From Nitzschia sp. DOCU1 (taxonomy: Eukaryota; Bacillariophyta; Bacillariophyceae; Bacillariales; Bacillariaceae), in contig OX595997.1 of NCBI GenBank assembly GCA_951394045.1, forward strand, positions 186,001 to 250,000: a DNA stretch of 64,000 nucleotides. The letters run 5' to 3'. The translations under genes were made by a program, and so were the position numbers. Position 1 is the stretch's first letter. Each line of letters begins with the position of its first letter. The notes under the pieces were generated by a model. The model ran no database searches. It was given only the letters and a program-made list of their open reading frames with translations, and was not told where the DNA came from. This document shows positions 28,663 through 38,362 of the stretch, one piece after another.

Positions 28663-29109
28663 ATGACTCAATCTATGGTGTCCAGCACCATTCCTGTCCA
28701 CTTTACCTGTCCATTGACTCTGGAAATGATGCAGGATCCGTTGTGTTCAAAGTACGGCCACAACTTTGAGCGAAAGGCCATCGTGAGCTGGCTGGAAGAA
28801 AACGATTCATGCCCAATGACGCGGCGGCCTCTTCTGCCTTCCATGCTCATCCCCAACAATTCCTTGCGACTAAGAATAAAATCCTGGAAGGCAGCCAATG
28901 AAGCAGCTCTGTTACTCGATGGCGATGATGACGATTTGGGACTTTTTCAACGATGCGAGAATACCTCGGGCGCTAACAGTCTGACGTTGGAAAACGAAGA
29001 CGAAATCCAGAGGATTCGAAAGGATGCCGCGGCGAATGCTGACATCGCAGATCTCTTGACATCCTCTTGTAGACTGCAAAAGTGCTCTATGATGACAGCA
29101 GCCCGATGA
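28663..29109 (+). CDS. U-box domain protein, probable E3 ubiquitin ligase
   Basis: The product has 148 residues from an ATG at 28663. Residues about 12-80 are a U-box: FTCPLTLEMMQDPLCSKYGH, then FERKAIVSWLE, CPMTRRPL and IPNNSLRLRIKSW. U-boxes have a RING-like fold without zinc and recruit E2 enzymes to transfer ubiquitin. The remaining 65 residues are acidic and carry no repeat or substrate-binding domain. The protein is short for the family, which usually has a second functional domain, so it may depend on partners. Confidence 0.85.
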   Translation: MTQSMVSSTIPVHFTCPLTLEMMQDPLCSKYGHNFERKAIVSWLEENDSCPMTRRPLLPSMLIPNNSLRLRIKSWKAANEAALLLDGDDDDLGLFQRCENTSGANSLTLENEDEIQRIRKDAAANADIADLLTSSCRLQKCSMMTAAR

Positions 29110-29566
29110 GCGACGTTGCGATTACCCATCCATCACTCTGGCATATCGGGACATGAGATATTTTGGATCGCTCATCTCTGCCCCTGTGGTGCACTAGGTT
29201 GACCAAGTGTACACATGTAAATATTCCAAATAGCGACCATTTTGAACTTTTGTTTACAAGATTATGAAGTCTTCTGTTGACCATTGTACTTTCTGCTGTT
29301 CGTACTAGAAAACCCATTGTTTTGTGAATTTCATTCGTTCGTCTAGTATCTTTTGTTGTGGCTAAAGCGTAAAGGTTAGCGATGATGGCGTGGTTGCGAT
29401 TGCCCAGTCCCTTCCACAACTAAAGCACAAAAAATCCTCGAGTTCACACCAAAAATTCCACAAGGGACCACTGCGCTTCCTACTAGCTAGAAGCAATTAC
29501 TACTCCTCTTCCATGAATGAATCTATCCTAAAGTTATAATCTATGTTGTCATCACTCATGAACTTT
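29110..29566. other. convergent intergenic region, nothing seen
   Basis: Lies between the U-box gene and the minus-strand plastid-type membrane protein, both ending here. No domain-bearing frame or structured element is seen. Confidence 0.5.
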
Positions 29567-30493
29567 CTAACGGAAAAATTTCATCATGGTGTTTGCCATG
29601 TACCTCCATGCAATCAAGACCGACGCCGAATCCACCAAGAACATGGTGTCGGCCTTGGTCAATAGACATGGGTCGGTATTGATTGGGAGTGCCGCCGTCG
29701 TCGACGTAGTCATGAATGCATTCATCCATGTCGGTAAATGCGCCACGACTTCATTGCTCCCCCAAACGAGAGCGATCATGAGAGCTACCATGCTAAGCCA
29801 CGTTTCAAATGTCTTGACCAATGCATCAGGCGTGTCACAATCCAATGAATTCTTGAATAAAAATGCCCTATGGAACCACCCTGCGATGAGCCAACACGTG
29901 CACAAGGCGACACAGGCTGATCCTGCCGTGCTAAAGAGCGGTCCCCAATGATTGAGGAGCGAATCCTGCGCGTTGAGCGTCAATACGCTTTGCAGGACTT
30001 GCGGTTGATCTGGCTCGACCCAAATGGGCGTTTGCAAACTAGTGACTTCTCCAGCAGGGTCCAAGGTGCTCAGTGCTTCCTGGATCGTGTCCGAATTGGA
30101 AATGACCGAGGACACGACAAAATTATTGAGGTAGTGGCTGGTGAAGGCGTACAGAAACAGGACGGAAATATCCCCCGTCATGATGAATTGATCTTCCGGT
30201 GGTGGAGGCATCCACGATCTGAGATCAAGATCAAACAATAGCGAACGTTCCTTGTCGTTGTTATCTCGGGGAACGTCGGAATGCAAGACGATTTTGCTAG
30301 TATCGCCCGCTTGCCGCCGCACCGTCAGCGCCAGCGGCGACATGAAGGCCGAGCTGCCGGTGCCGGACAACAACCCTGTCACCAACACCAGCAACAGCGG
30401 CATCGAAATTGACCGCTTGGTGCGAGGCCGTAGACTTTGGTGTTTGGTGCGAGGGAAATTCATTTGTCGTTTCTTCGGCGCGTCGGGGGTCAT
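29567..30493 (-). CDS. plastid-type membrane protein of unknown function
   Basis: I chose the ATG at 30493 (308 residues); internal Mets at 30463 and 30403 are also possible. The N-terminus has basic residues and a hydrophobic core (PLLLVLVTGLLSGTG) ending in SSAF-MSP, which fits the diatom ASAFAP cleavage motif with Phe at +1. That pattern marks import into the complex plastid through the ER. The mature part has two to four hydrophobic helices, including SVLFLYAFTSHYLN, CVALCTCWLIAGWF and LSMVALMIALVWGSN. No family is recognised. A thylakoid or plastid envelope location is inferred. Confidence 0.7.
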   Translation of the reverse strand: MTPDAPKKRQMNFPRTKHQSLRPRTKRSISMPLLLVLVTGLLSGTGSSAFMSPLALTVRRQAGDTSKIVLHSDVPRDNNDKERSLLFDLDLRSWMPPPPEDQFIMTGDISVLFLYAFTSHYLNNFVVSSVISNSDTIQEALSTLDPAGEVTSLQTPIWVEPDQPQVLQSVLTLNAQDSLLNHWGPLFSTAGSACVALCTCWLIAGWFHRAFLFKNSLDCDTPDALVKTFETWLSMVALMIALVWGSNEVVAHLPTWMNAFMTTSTTAALPINTDPCLLTKADTMFLVDSASVLIAWRYMANTMMKFFR

Positions 30494-30891
30494 CAAAGCA
30501 GCTGACACTAAAATATAAAGCGATGAAACTGTTCACACTAAAGACTTCTCAGGCTGTTCTCTTGCCACAGCACGAGAATGAATTCAGCTTGGTTGCAACA
30601 CGAAACAAGTTGATGGTCGAGGGAAATGCAACGAAGTGCTGCAGCAAGTTACACACTGCTGTCAATCACATCAATGATAGATAGAAGAATGACAGCATCA
30701 TCGGAATTTCAGGGGGGGCAATTCGTTCGCCCTTTTCGGAAAACCTAAAATTCGCTTTTTTTAGCAAATGCGCCAATCGCTGTAACCAAATGGTCCGTGC
30801 CAGATGGCGAACAGACCAAAAAAGATGAGACGTTCAACTGCAAGGAACCCGGAGACCAGGAAAATGACTCAGCTGACTGCACCACTCTCTA
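30494..30891. other. 5' flank between plastid-protein gene and retrotransposon
   Basis: Unique DNA holding the promoter side of the minus-strand gene. No further feature is seen up to the target-site duplication at 30892. Confidence 0.5.
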
Positions 30892-30896
30892 GAGTA
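30892..30896. repeat. target-site duplication, left copy (GAGTA)
   Basis: GAGTA directly precedes the left LTR and recurs directly after the right LTR at 38288-38292. Five base pairs is the usual duplication for Ty1/copia integrases. Confidence 0.85.
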
Positions 30897-31298
30897 AGTC
30901 AAAGTTCACGAAGCTCAACGCTTAGACTTTGTTTACTCGATTGCGCAACGTCGTAGTGTCCAATCACAACGTAGCTTCGAGCTCACAGTAGGTATATACG
31001 TACTAACAGTAGAAAGTTTTTGACAATAATTTCCGTTCTAGGATGAAGATTGTGAGCATTACTAGCTGTGTGATCGGAACGCATTTCTCGAACCACGATT
31101 ACCAACATCGTTCTAGGAACAACAGAGACGATCATTGCAGCATTCAGAAAGTCAGAAAGCTCAACTCTAGTGAGGTGGACAGCTTCACCAGCGAGACTAT
31201 CTTTCCGGCTCTCTCAAGCAATAGATCGGCAGAGTTGACTCCTTGGAATAGAACACTCGGACTCGACTCGTCGGACTTCGGACTCTTCGGATTCGATT
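30897..31298 (-). repeat. 3' LTR of the copia element (402 bp)
   Basis: It matches 37886-38287 over its full length with three substitutions (two near the left end, one near the right end). On the element strand it follows a purine-rich tract. Confidence 0.95.
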
Positions 31299-31311
31299 CT
31301 CCCTCTCGTTC
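31299..31311 (-). other. polypurine tract
   Basis: On the element strand, GAACGAGAGGGAG abuts the 3' LTR. Purine tracts at this position prime plus-strand DNA synthesis in LTR elements. Confidence 0.7.
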
Positions 31312-31487
31312 CGCCATCACCACACAGCAGTCAGCATCAATCTCAACCATTTAATTTTCAACATCGGATGAAGTTCAGTCCTTCGAGGGACCTACATCTT
31401 CTCCATTTTTAATAACAACAGACAATGTGCATGTGCACCCATCCACCATAACAATCAACCAACAGCTTACCATCCTTGGACGAGCAG

Positions 31488-34233
31488 TCAGTTGCGTTCA
31501 AACGATTCGCGGGGGAGTCCCTTGGTGAAGTAGTCGGCACGTTGGTACTCGGTGGAGACTTTGTGGATTTCGAACTCGGACGCGTGACTCCAGAACCAAT
31601 GCCAAGATACCAGGAAGTACTTGGTGCGATTGGTGATTCGGTGGGAGGTCGCGAGGTAAAAGGCTCCTTGGTTGTCTTCGAAGGCTCGAGCTCGGACCGA
31701 CGTTCGGATAGTGTTGGGAACATCAAGGGCAAGGACCAACTCAGCAAGAAGGCGTTTGATCAGCAGCAGGGTTTTCAAGGCAAGACTGAGGCTGGTGTAT
31801 TCGGCTTCCAAGGTGCTGCAGGCGATAGAGTTTTGCAAAACGGACTTCCACAGGAGGGGGCATTCGGAGAGGAGGATGACATAGCCAGTGCGGGATTTCA
31901 CAGAGTTGGGGTCGGAATCAGGTTCTTGGCGGTGAAGTCCGGCAAAGTCGGCATCAACATACATGTCGAGATCAAGTCTTCCAGTGGGTTTGAGGACCAT
32001 TCCACGGTCGCGAGTGCGCTTCAGGTACCTGACAATACTCTTGACGGCGGAGGCATGGCTTTGCTTGGGATTGGCGCTGAAACGGCAAGCTTGGGACACG
32101 GCAAATTGGATGTCACAACGAGTGTTAGTGGCAAGGTACAGCATCATTCCAACGACCGATGAGTAGGACCAAGATTCATTCATGGGAGCTCCCTCTGGAT
32201 CGCTACCCAGGGCTTTGGGAGACGCAGGCAAGCAGTTGGGGTTGCAGTCTTGCATCTTGGTCGCTTCCAGAATCTTGTCAATCAACCCGGTCTGCGTCAG
32301 CTCAAGATTTCCATCGGGGCGTTTCTTGATTTGGATTCCGAGAAATTCTGAGAAACTTTTCTCCTTGGTAAGTTCAAAATCGCGGTCTCGGAGTCCAGCA
32401 ACGATGTCATCGATGATCTTCTCACTCTTGGCTCCAATTCCAGCATCGTCAACATATAGTACAATGATGGCGTCAGATCGGATAAGGAGGCATTGGTCGT
32501 AGGCGCTTTGGACGAATCCGAGGTCACGGAAGGCGGCAATGGCGGTCTGAAACCAGAGAAACGGGGCAATTTTTGTACCATAGAGGGACTTCTTGAGACT
32601 GAGACAGGTTCTGGGTCCAAAGCTCGAGCGGAAGCCGCGGGGTAGGTGGATCCACATGGGCGTCTCTTCGGGCATCACGGCTTGGACGAATGCGTTTGCA
32701 AAGTCGATGGAACAGGTAGGCCAACCAAGGATGAAGGTAAGGATCATGAAGATTCGAACGGAGCTCCAAGAGCAGACGGGGCTACTTGTATCGGCGTCCG
32801 TCTCTTCCAGATCGCCTCTCACACAGTATCGTGCTTTGTACTTCGTCACTTCGCCAGCAGGATTGCGTTTGCGACGGAAGACCCAGGTGCCAGGAAGGAT
32901 TTTCAAGGTGGCTTCGGCCATGGGCACTTCTTTCCAAGTTCCTTGTCGAGTCAAGGCGTCAATCTCGGCTTTGGCGGCGGCGATCCATTGCTCTCGTTGG
33001 GGAGAGGCCATTGCTTGTTCGTAGCTGAGAGTATCGGGATCCTGAACGGCACGGACTTTGTAGGCGAGCGGTTGGTGGATGATGGAAAGGTAGCCGGAGG
33101 GGTTGGAACCGTCATAGCCGTAGCGTGTTGGGGCTTTGGCAGAGCGTGCAGAGCGGCGAACAGAAGCAACAGGAGCGGGAGCAGGAGCAGCAGGAGCGGG
33201 TTTCGAGGCCACAATGGCAGGTTTTGGATCGGGAGTGGGTGTTTTCTCCCTCTGAGGCGACAATGGCACCGGCGTGGGAGACTCAACAATCAACGGAGCG
33301 ACTGGGGCAATGGTGGCAGGCTCGTGACTCGGCTCATGACTCAACAATCCACCATCGGTCGGAGGTTCAGCGGTTGGTGGTGGCTCCCTCTGTGGCGGCA
33401 ATTCACTCGACAGGTCGACGATGGTGGAGGCTGGAGCGGGATCAACGGCAGGCGGAGTGGGTAGAGGTTCAGGCGGAGCATGGCGTTCGAAAGCATCGGC
33501 AACTTCGGCTTGATGATTGGTCTCGAGTGGGGCTCCAGCGGCAGCAGCATCGTCTTCATCATCGTCATCGGGAACAAAGTGGTGGGTTGCATCACCAAAC
33601 AACTCGGTCCATTCGGCAGATTCGAGGTCGGGTAACTTGTCAACGTCGGTGGCAACAGTGGCAAACCAGTCGTCGAACACAACGTGAAACTGCGGAGTGA
33701 TGGCTCCGGTTTCCAGATTCAGAACGAGCGGCACGGTGGAAGAATGACGACGGCTCAAACCAACAAACACTTGGCGGGAGGCACGAGGTTTCCAACGCGG
33801 CAATTTCTTCCCATCGGCCATGGTCTTGTCAAGGACGTAAACAGGGCATCCCCAAACATGACAATCTTGAAACTTGGAATGGGGCCAGCGGGTTTTTGTG
33901 AACACATCATGCGGCGATACACCGGTTGCTGGATTTGGCATGTGGTTGTACAGGAACACGGCGTGGTGTACTGCCATCGGCCACAGTTTCGCATCGGCGA
34001 CGTCGGGCCAATGGATCGCCGAATGAATCAACATCGTTCGGGCGATGCCCATTACGGTTTGTATGGACCGTTCAGCGATCCCATTATGATGATGGGCACC
34101 AACACCGGCGAGCGTTGAGACTTGAGCGAATTGTTCCAAATGGGCGATGTATTCCCGAGAAGTGAAGGCGCTTCCATTATCGCTAAGGTACTGTTGCGGG
34201 GTTACTCTGCCCTTCGAAATTCGTCTTGGCTCG
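31488..34233 (-). CDS. copia pol: integrase C-terminal part, reverse transcriptase, RNase H
   Basis: The frame has no usable ATG of its own; it is entered from the upstream gag-pol frame. It starts within the integrase core: the second catalytic Asp (SDNG) and the Glu (NGIAERS) are here. A Pro-rich, low-complexity spacer follows, then reverse transcriptase (RRKRNPAGEVTKYKARYCVRG, IDFANAFVQA, the active site YVDD) and RNase H (DMYVDADFAG, EAEYTSLSLA, DNQGAFYLAT). The frame differs by one position from the upstream frame, which ends at 34183. The break falls between the first and second catalytic Asp of integrase. Confidence 0.9.
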
Positions 34234-37200
34234 AATGGTCTCGTGAGTATTCAAGTGGACTTGGTGCTCGATGTGCACATAGTTAGACGCATGATCGACG
34301 AATATAGCCCCACCAGAATACTGTAGCTTTTCATCTTCTTTACCGTAGGTGTTAGGTAGACGGCCTTTGGTAGAGCAGACAAAGTGGTCTACCGACACTT
34401 TCTGCCCAGGGTAGAGAATGTTGTCACGTAGAACTCCCTCGCGATCCCGTACCACAGTTGAATGTTTTACAGGGGTAGGGCGACGCTTCTGCTTCCCATA
34501 CTGGCAGGCAGCACATAGAGGATGACCAGTGCTCTTGCAGGAGGCAGTTTGGAGGCGTCTAGCACTTTCGGAATGAGCGAGGACTCCAGTTCTCATGAGA
34601 AACTGGATTTTCTTGTAGCTCAGATGTCCGAGACGATAGTGCCATCGGAGAAGTTCCTTTTCGGACGGACTCAGGTTGAAGTTCGCACTGGAAATCGAAC
34701 TAGACATGGCAGGGAATGCAAATGGACGCTTGACAGGCGCTGGAGTGCCGTTGTGGGCATGTCCAACTGGCAGATTTGACTTCGGATCGATGAGGATTTC
34801 GATCGGTTTGGTCTTTAAGTCTTGGCGACTGAGGTCGCTTCCAGTTGCGTTTCCCGACAGCAAAAGAGATCCAGAGCGTAGAGTAATCGTTTCCTTGGGA
34901 TACTCTTGCAATAGGCTTTCAGTAGACAGTAGTCTGACGCCAGCATTCGGAATGTAGTAGGCTGGGACCTTGATCGTGCGAAGCATTCCGGTGGTGTCGA
35001 TAAACGACCATGCAACATATCCGACTCCCTGGATCGCAAGGTTGTTTCCGATGCCTTTCACTCGTTGATTGAACGAAGGCTTCTCAATGGGTCCCACAAA
35101 GTCATCCTTGCATGGCGAAATGGAGAGGCTGGTGCCTGAATCCCACGCAACTGTGGATAACTTTTCTCGTTTTGGGAGCGAATTCTCGACGGGGGCGGCG
35201 AAGGCGGCACGGACTTGGTCGGTCAAATGGGCAAGGGACATAGGCAGATCGTGGTTGGCGATGTAGGATTGAGCGATTGGAGAATCCAAAACTTCCCACA
35301 GGGACTTCGGCAATCCACCAGCGGCGGCAGGTCCACGGGTCTTACGGCGATTCTCGGGTTTTTGGCTGCGGTCTCTCTCTCCCTCTCCGTGGGGCTGACG
35401 AACGCGACGGAAGGCAATACGCTTGGAGAACTCCAGGATGTCCCAGCAGAGGTCCAGGAGGTCTTCGCGATGACGGTGCTCAAAGGGGACAGAGTAGATG
35501 GCACGGCAACGAAGATGGTAATTCGTCGTGTGGCGCTTTCCTTTATTTCCGAGATCAGGGGTTTTGTGTTTCTTGGCATGCCTGACTCGTTTCTTGCCAT
35601 AATTGGGGCCGGCCCGGCGCGCAGCTCGGGGAATCTCCTGGAAAAGAGCCGTTGGTTCCGGTACTGGCGGAGGGCGCGCGAGCCAGGCCACAACCAAAGT
35701 TCCGATCATCAACGTCATCCAAGGGAGAAGGGCGAAGAGATAGATGCGGTTGCTCAGAAGGAACGTTATGAAACACATCACCACGTCGAGGGGAATTGCA
35801 AGAAAGAACAATTGCACCATCCCTCCAAGCACCACCATCCACATCCATTTCATCGGGTCCAACAGGAAGTTGAGGATGGTTCCAAGGTTCCAGGCGGCAT
35901 GCAACAACAAGCGGTTCGACAGAAGGAGTGTTGGGTTCTCTTCGGTCGAGTGGGAGGCCAGCCAAGCCGACGGATCTTCGACGAGGAAGTTGGCTTGAGG
36001 ATTGGCTTGAGGATTCCGACCTTTTCCGATGCCAACAATATGCTCGGCGGTACCGTGGGTCATGGACCAGCGACGGCAGGTGTCACACCAACGCCAGTTC
36101 TTCCCGTCGACAACCTTCAGTGTCGGCTCACTGCCCATGGGAGCTTTCTTCTTCCACGCGTTTCGAGCGTCATCGTTGCTTCCTCCTCGGTAGTTGGGAC
36201 GATTGTTGCGGCGGCCTCCTGACTGTTGAGCCTGGGGATTGCGGTTGTTGCGGCCTCGGAAGCGATTGTTGCCAACGTTTCCAGGGCGTCCACGACCACC
36301 GCTTCCCAAGTTCTTGTCGGGGCACTCCGTCGACCAATGTCCTTTCTTGCCGCAGGAGTTGCAAGTGTCGTTCGACTTGTCACGTTGCTTCGAAGCTTCG
36401 AGGGTCTGTTGGAGCAACATGAAGGCGTGGGCGGCAAGTTCCGGATCGGTAGAGCAGGTGGCGGCCAGATTTCCGAAGGCACGAGGCGGAGCTTTGGCAT
36501 CTCGGGCATGCATGGCGGGCGACCACTTTCCTTTCCCAACCATGGAGTTGTACTCTTCGACAACTACATCGCAGATAGCGCGCCAACTCAGCCGTTCTTT
36601 GGCCATCAAGGCATCGGCGGCAGCTGGGTCCATGTAGGCGACTTCGAGCAGCTGTGAGCTCAACTTGGCTCGGATGCCACGAAGTGGGAAACGGAAGGTT
36701 TCAGTGTTCGAGTCGTTGCCTCCAGCTTCAAGGAAGTTGTCCAGGAGGTGCAGGGTCATGTTGTGGTCATACTGACCGGCAATCTCCAAGTCGTGGGCCA
36801 GGAGGCGAATCTCCTTCGACATCGACGCGAGGTCTTGACCAGGGAACTGAGAGGGCTTGATGCTCTTGAACTTCGCCTTCATCGTCTCGTAGCGGTCCAC
36901 AGTGGCACTGCGGATCAGCTTGATGAGGCGTGCATAGAGAACGAGGAACGTGTCATCGGGCTCCATGTAGAGGCGGAGTTCCTTCTCCAGTTCAGGGTCC
37001 AAGGAGTCCAACAGGTAAGCCTTGGCGGTGCGATCATCATCGCTCATGTTGTACTCATCCCACTGCTTGATAATCTTCTGTTGCTGTGTCTTCGCAGTGT
37101 CCAGGCTGAATCGGTTTCCTTCTAGGACAATGGAGGACATGCGCTTGGAGTCAATCGGATCGGGAGCATAGGCGATGGTGTCGAGGCCATGTTCTTCAAA

Positions 37201-37554
37201 ATGCTTCCAGACTGCAGTCTCAAACATCCTGAGATCGCTTGTCTTGGAGAACTTGGTCGACATTCCGAGCGAGGGGTAGTGGTACGACTTCTGGGCGGCG
37301 GACAGATGGAGGCTTCGATACTGTCCCGGCGTCATGGGAGTTGTTGCGGTGTAGTTGGCATCATGGGCAGTCCAACCGATGTTGGGCTTGCCACCGGTCC
37401 ATGCAACAAGCTCATCGGTTTCGATCTCAACGATACCACCGATCGTTGGAGCGGCAGGCTTCTTCTTCTTGGGCTTCGGGGCTGCTCCAGTGGACTGCAG
37501 TTTGGCAATCGCTTCGGCCAACTCCTTGATAGGGTCACTAGGAGTGGTCGTCAT
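34183..37554 (-). CDS. copia gag-protease-integrase N-terminal part
   Basis: The first in-frame ATG is at 37554 (1123 residues), although the frame is open upstream to about 37812 without one. Parts in order: gag; a CCHC zinc knuckle (CNSCGKKGHWSTEC, near 36318-36375); Arg/Gly/Asn-rich sequence; a strongly hydrophobic block with several predicted membrane helices (about 35680-35930); an aspartic protease motif WDSGTS (near 35134); the integrase zinc-binding motif (HYRLGHL ... CAACQ); and the first part of the integrase core with VDHF. It ends at TAG where the frame shifts. The hydrophobic block between zinc knuckle and protease is not a normal copia feature. Confidence 0.9.
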   Translation of the reverse strand: MTTTPSDPIKELAEAIAKLQSTGAAPKPKKKKPAAPTIGGIVEIETDELVAWTGGKPNIGWTAHDANYTATTPMTPGQYRSLHLSAAQKSYHYPSLGMSTKFSKTSDLRMFETAVWKHFEEHGLDTIAYAPDPIDSKRMSSIVLEGNRFSLDTAKTQQQKIIKQWDEYNMSDDDRTAKAYLLDSLDPELEKELRLYMEPDDTFLVLYARLIKLIRSATVDRYETMKAKFKSIKPSQFPGQDLASMSKEIRLLAHDLEIAGQYDHNMTLHLLDNFLEAGGNDSNTETFRFPLRGIRAKLSSQLLEVAYMDPAAADALMAKERLSWRAICDVVVEEYNSMVGKGKWSPAMHARDAKAPPRAFGNLAATCSTDPELAAHAFMLLQQTLEASKQRDKSNDTCNSCGKKGHWSTECPDKNLGSGGRGRPGNVGNNRFRGRNNRNPQAQQSGGRRNNRPNYRGGSNDDARNAWKKKAPMGSEPTLKVVDGKNWRWCDTCRRWSMTHGTAEHIVGIGKGRNPQANPQANFLVEDPSAWLASHSTEENPTLLLSNRLLLHAAWNLGTILNFLLDPMKWMWMVVLGGMVQLFFLAIPLDVVMCFITFLLSNRIYLFALLPWMTLMIGTLVVAWLARPPPVPEPTALFQEIPRAARRAGPNYGKKRVRHAKKHKTPDLGNKGKRHTTNYHLRCRAIYSVPFEHRHREDLLDLCWDILEFSKRIAFRRVRQPHGEGERDRSQKPENRRKTRGPAAAGGLPKSLWEVLDSPIAQSYIANHDLPMSLAHLTDQVRAAFAAPVENSLPKREKLSTVAWDSGTSLSISPCKDDFVGPIEKPSFNQRVKGIGNNLAIQGVGYVAWSFIDTTGMLRTIKVPAYYIPNAGVRLLSTESLLQEYPKETITLRSGSLLLSGNATGSDLSRQDLKTKPIEILIDPKSNLPVGHAHNGTPAPVKRPFAFPAMSSSISSANFNLSPSEKELLRWHYRLGHLSYKKIQFLMRTGVLAHSESARRLQTASCKSTGHPLCAACQYGKQKRRPTPVKHSTVVRDREGVLRDNILYPGQKVSVDHFVCSTKGRLPNTYGKEDEKLQYSGGAIFVDHASNYVHIEHQVHLNTHETIRAKTNFEGQSNPATVP

Positions 37555-37868
37555 GGTGGGAGAGTCTTCTTTGTCTCCGGTAGTCAATGGAGGAACGTCG
37601 TCCTCTTGTTGGTCCAGTGCTTCTTCGGCTTCGATGTCACTTGATCGAATTGATTGGGACCAGTCGTCTGGTTCGATTTCTTCGACGTTTACAAACGAGA
37701 AAGGGGACCCGTCAGGTGATCCTGATGGCGGAGGCTTGTCCGGGGTCTGGTTGGCGATTTTCGCGGTTCGGCTGGCGGCGACTGAGTCGGCGGCAGCAGC
37801 TGCAGCTTGGGTTTAGTTGGCGCAAGATTAGGGCGTCCCCTGATTGAAGCGTAAACGGATTAGGTAGT

Positions 37869-37886
37869 TATTGGGCGCAGTAACCA
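37869..37886 (-). other. primer-binding site of the copia element
   Basis: On the element strand TGGTTACTGCGCCC starts at the inner edge of the 5' LTR. TGG pairs with the CCA end of a tRNA primer. The tRNA is not identified. Confidence 0.6.
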
Positions 37887-38287
37887 GTCAAAGCTCACGA
37901 AGCTCAATGCTTAGACTTTGTTTACTCGATTGCGCAACGTCGTAGTGTCCAATCACAACGTAGCTTCGAGCTCACAGTAGGTATATACGTACTAACAGTA
38001 GAAAGTTTTTGACAATAATTTCCGTTCTAGGATGAAGATTGTGAGCATTACTAGCTGTGTGATCGGAACGCATTTCTCGAACCACGATTACCAACATCGT
38101 TCTAGGAACAACAGAGACGATCATTGCAGCATTCAGAAAGTCAGAAAGCTCAACTCTAGTGAGGTGGACAGCTTCACCAGCGAGACTATCTTTCCGGCTC
38201 TCTCAAGCAATAGATCGGCAGAGTTGACTCCTTGGAATAGAACACTCGGACTCGACTCGTCGGACTTCGGACTCGTCGGATTCGATT
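37886..38287 (-). repeat. 5' LTR of the copia element (402 bp)
   Basis: Partner of 30897-31298. It is followed on its outer side by the right target duplication GAGTA (38288-38292). Confidence 0.95.
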
Positions 38288-38362
38288 GAGTAGAATGAGT
38301 CCAACCGTCCCCATCAACTACTGTACTTTTGGATCCACCGTCCGTACAAACATTCTACTAGA

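Larger units (their letters stand above)
30897..38287 (-). mobile_element. complete Ty1/copia LTR retrotransposon, 7.4 kb
   Basis: The element reads on the minus strand. It has LTRs of 402 bp at both ends, a 5-bp target duplication, a primer-binding site next to the 5' LTR (37869-37886, starting TGG), a purine tract next to the 3' LTR, and gag, protease, integrase, reverse transcriptase and RNase H in copia order. The LTRs differ at only 3 sites, so insertion was recent. The LTR ends are not the usual TG...CA. The coding region has one frame break inside integrase, so this copy is probably non-autonomous. It sits 70 bp from the stop of the DNRLRE-like gene without disrupting a recognised gene. 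Confidence 0.95.

Noticed and set aside
31476..32162. Plus-strand frames across the copia element
   Set aside because: Shadows of pol on the opposite strand; they lack any domain.
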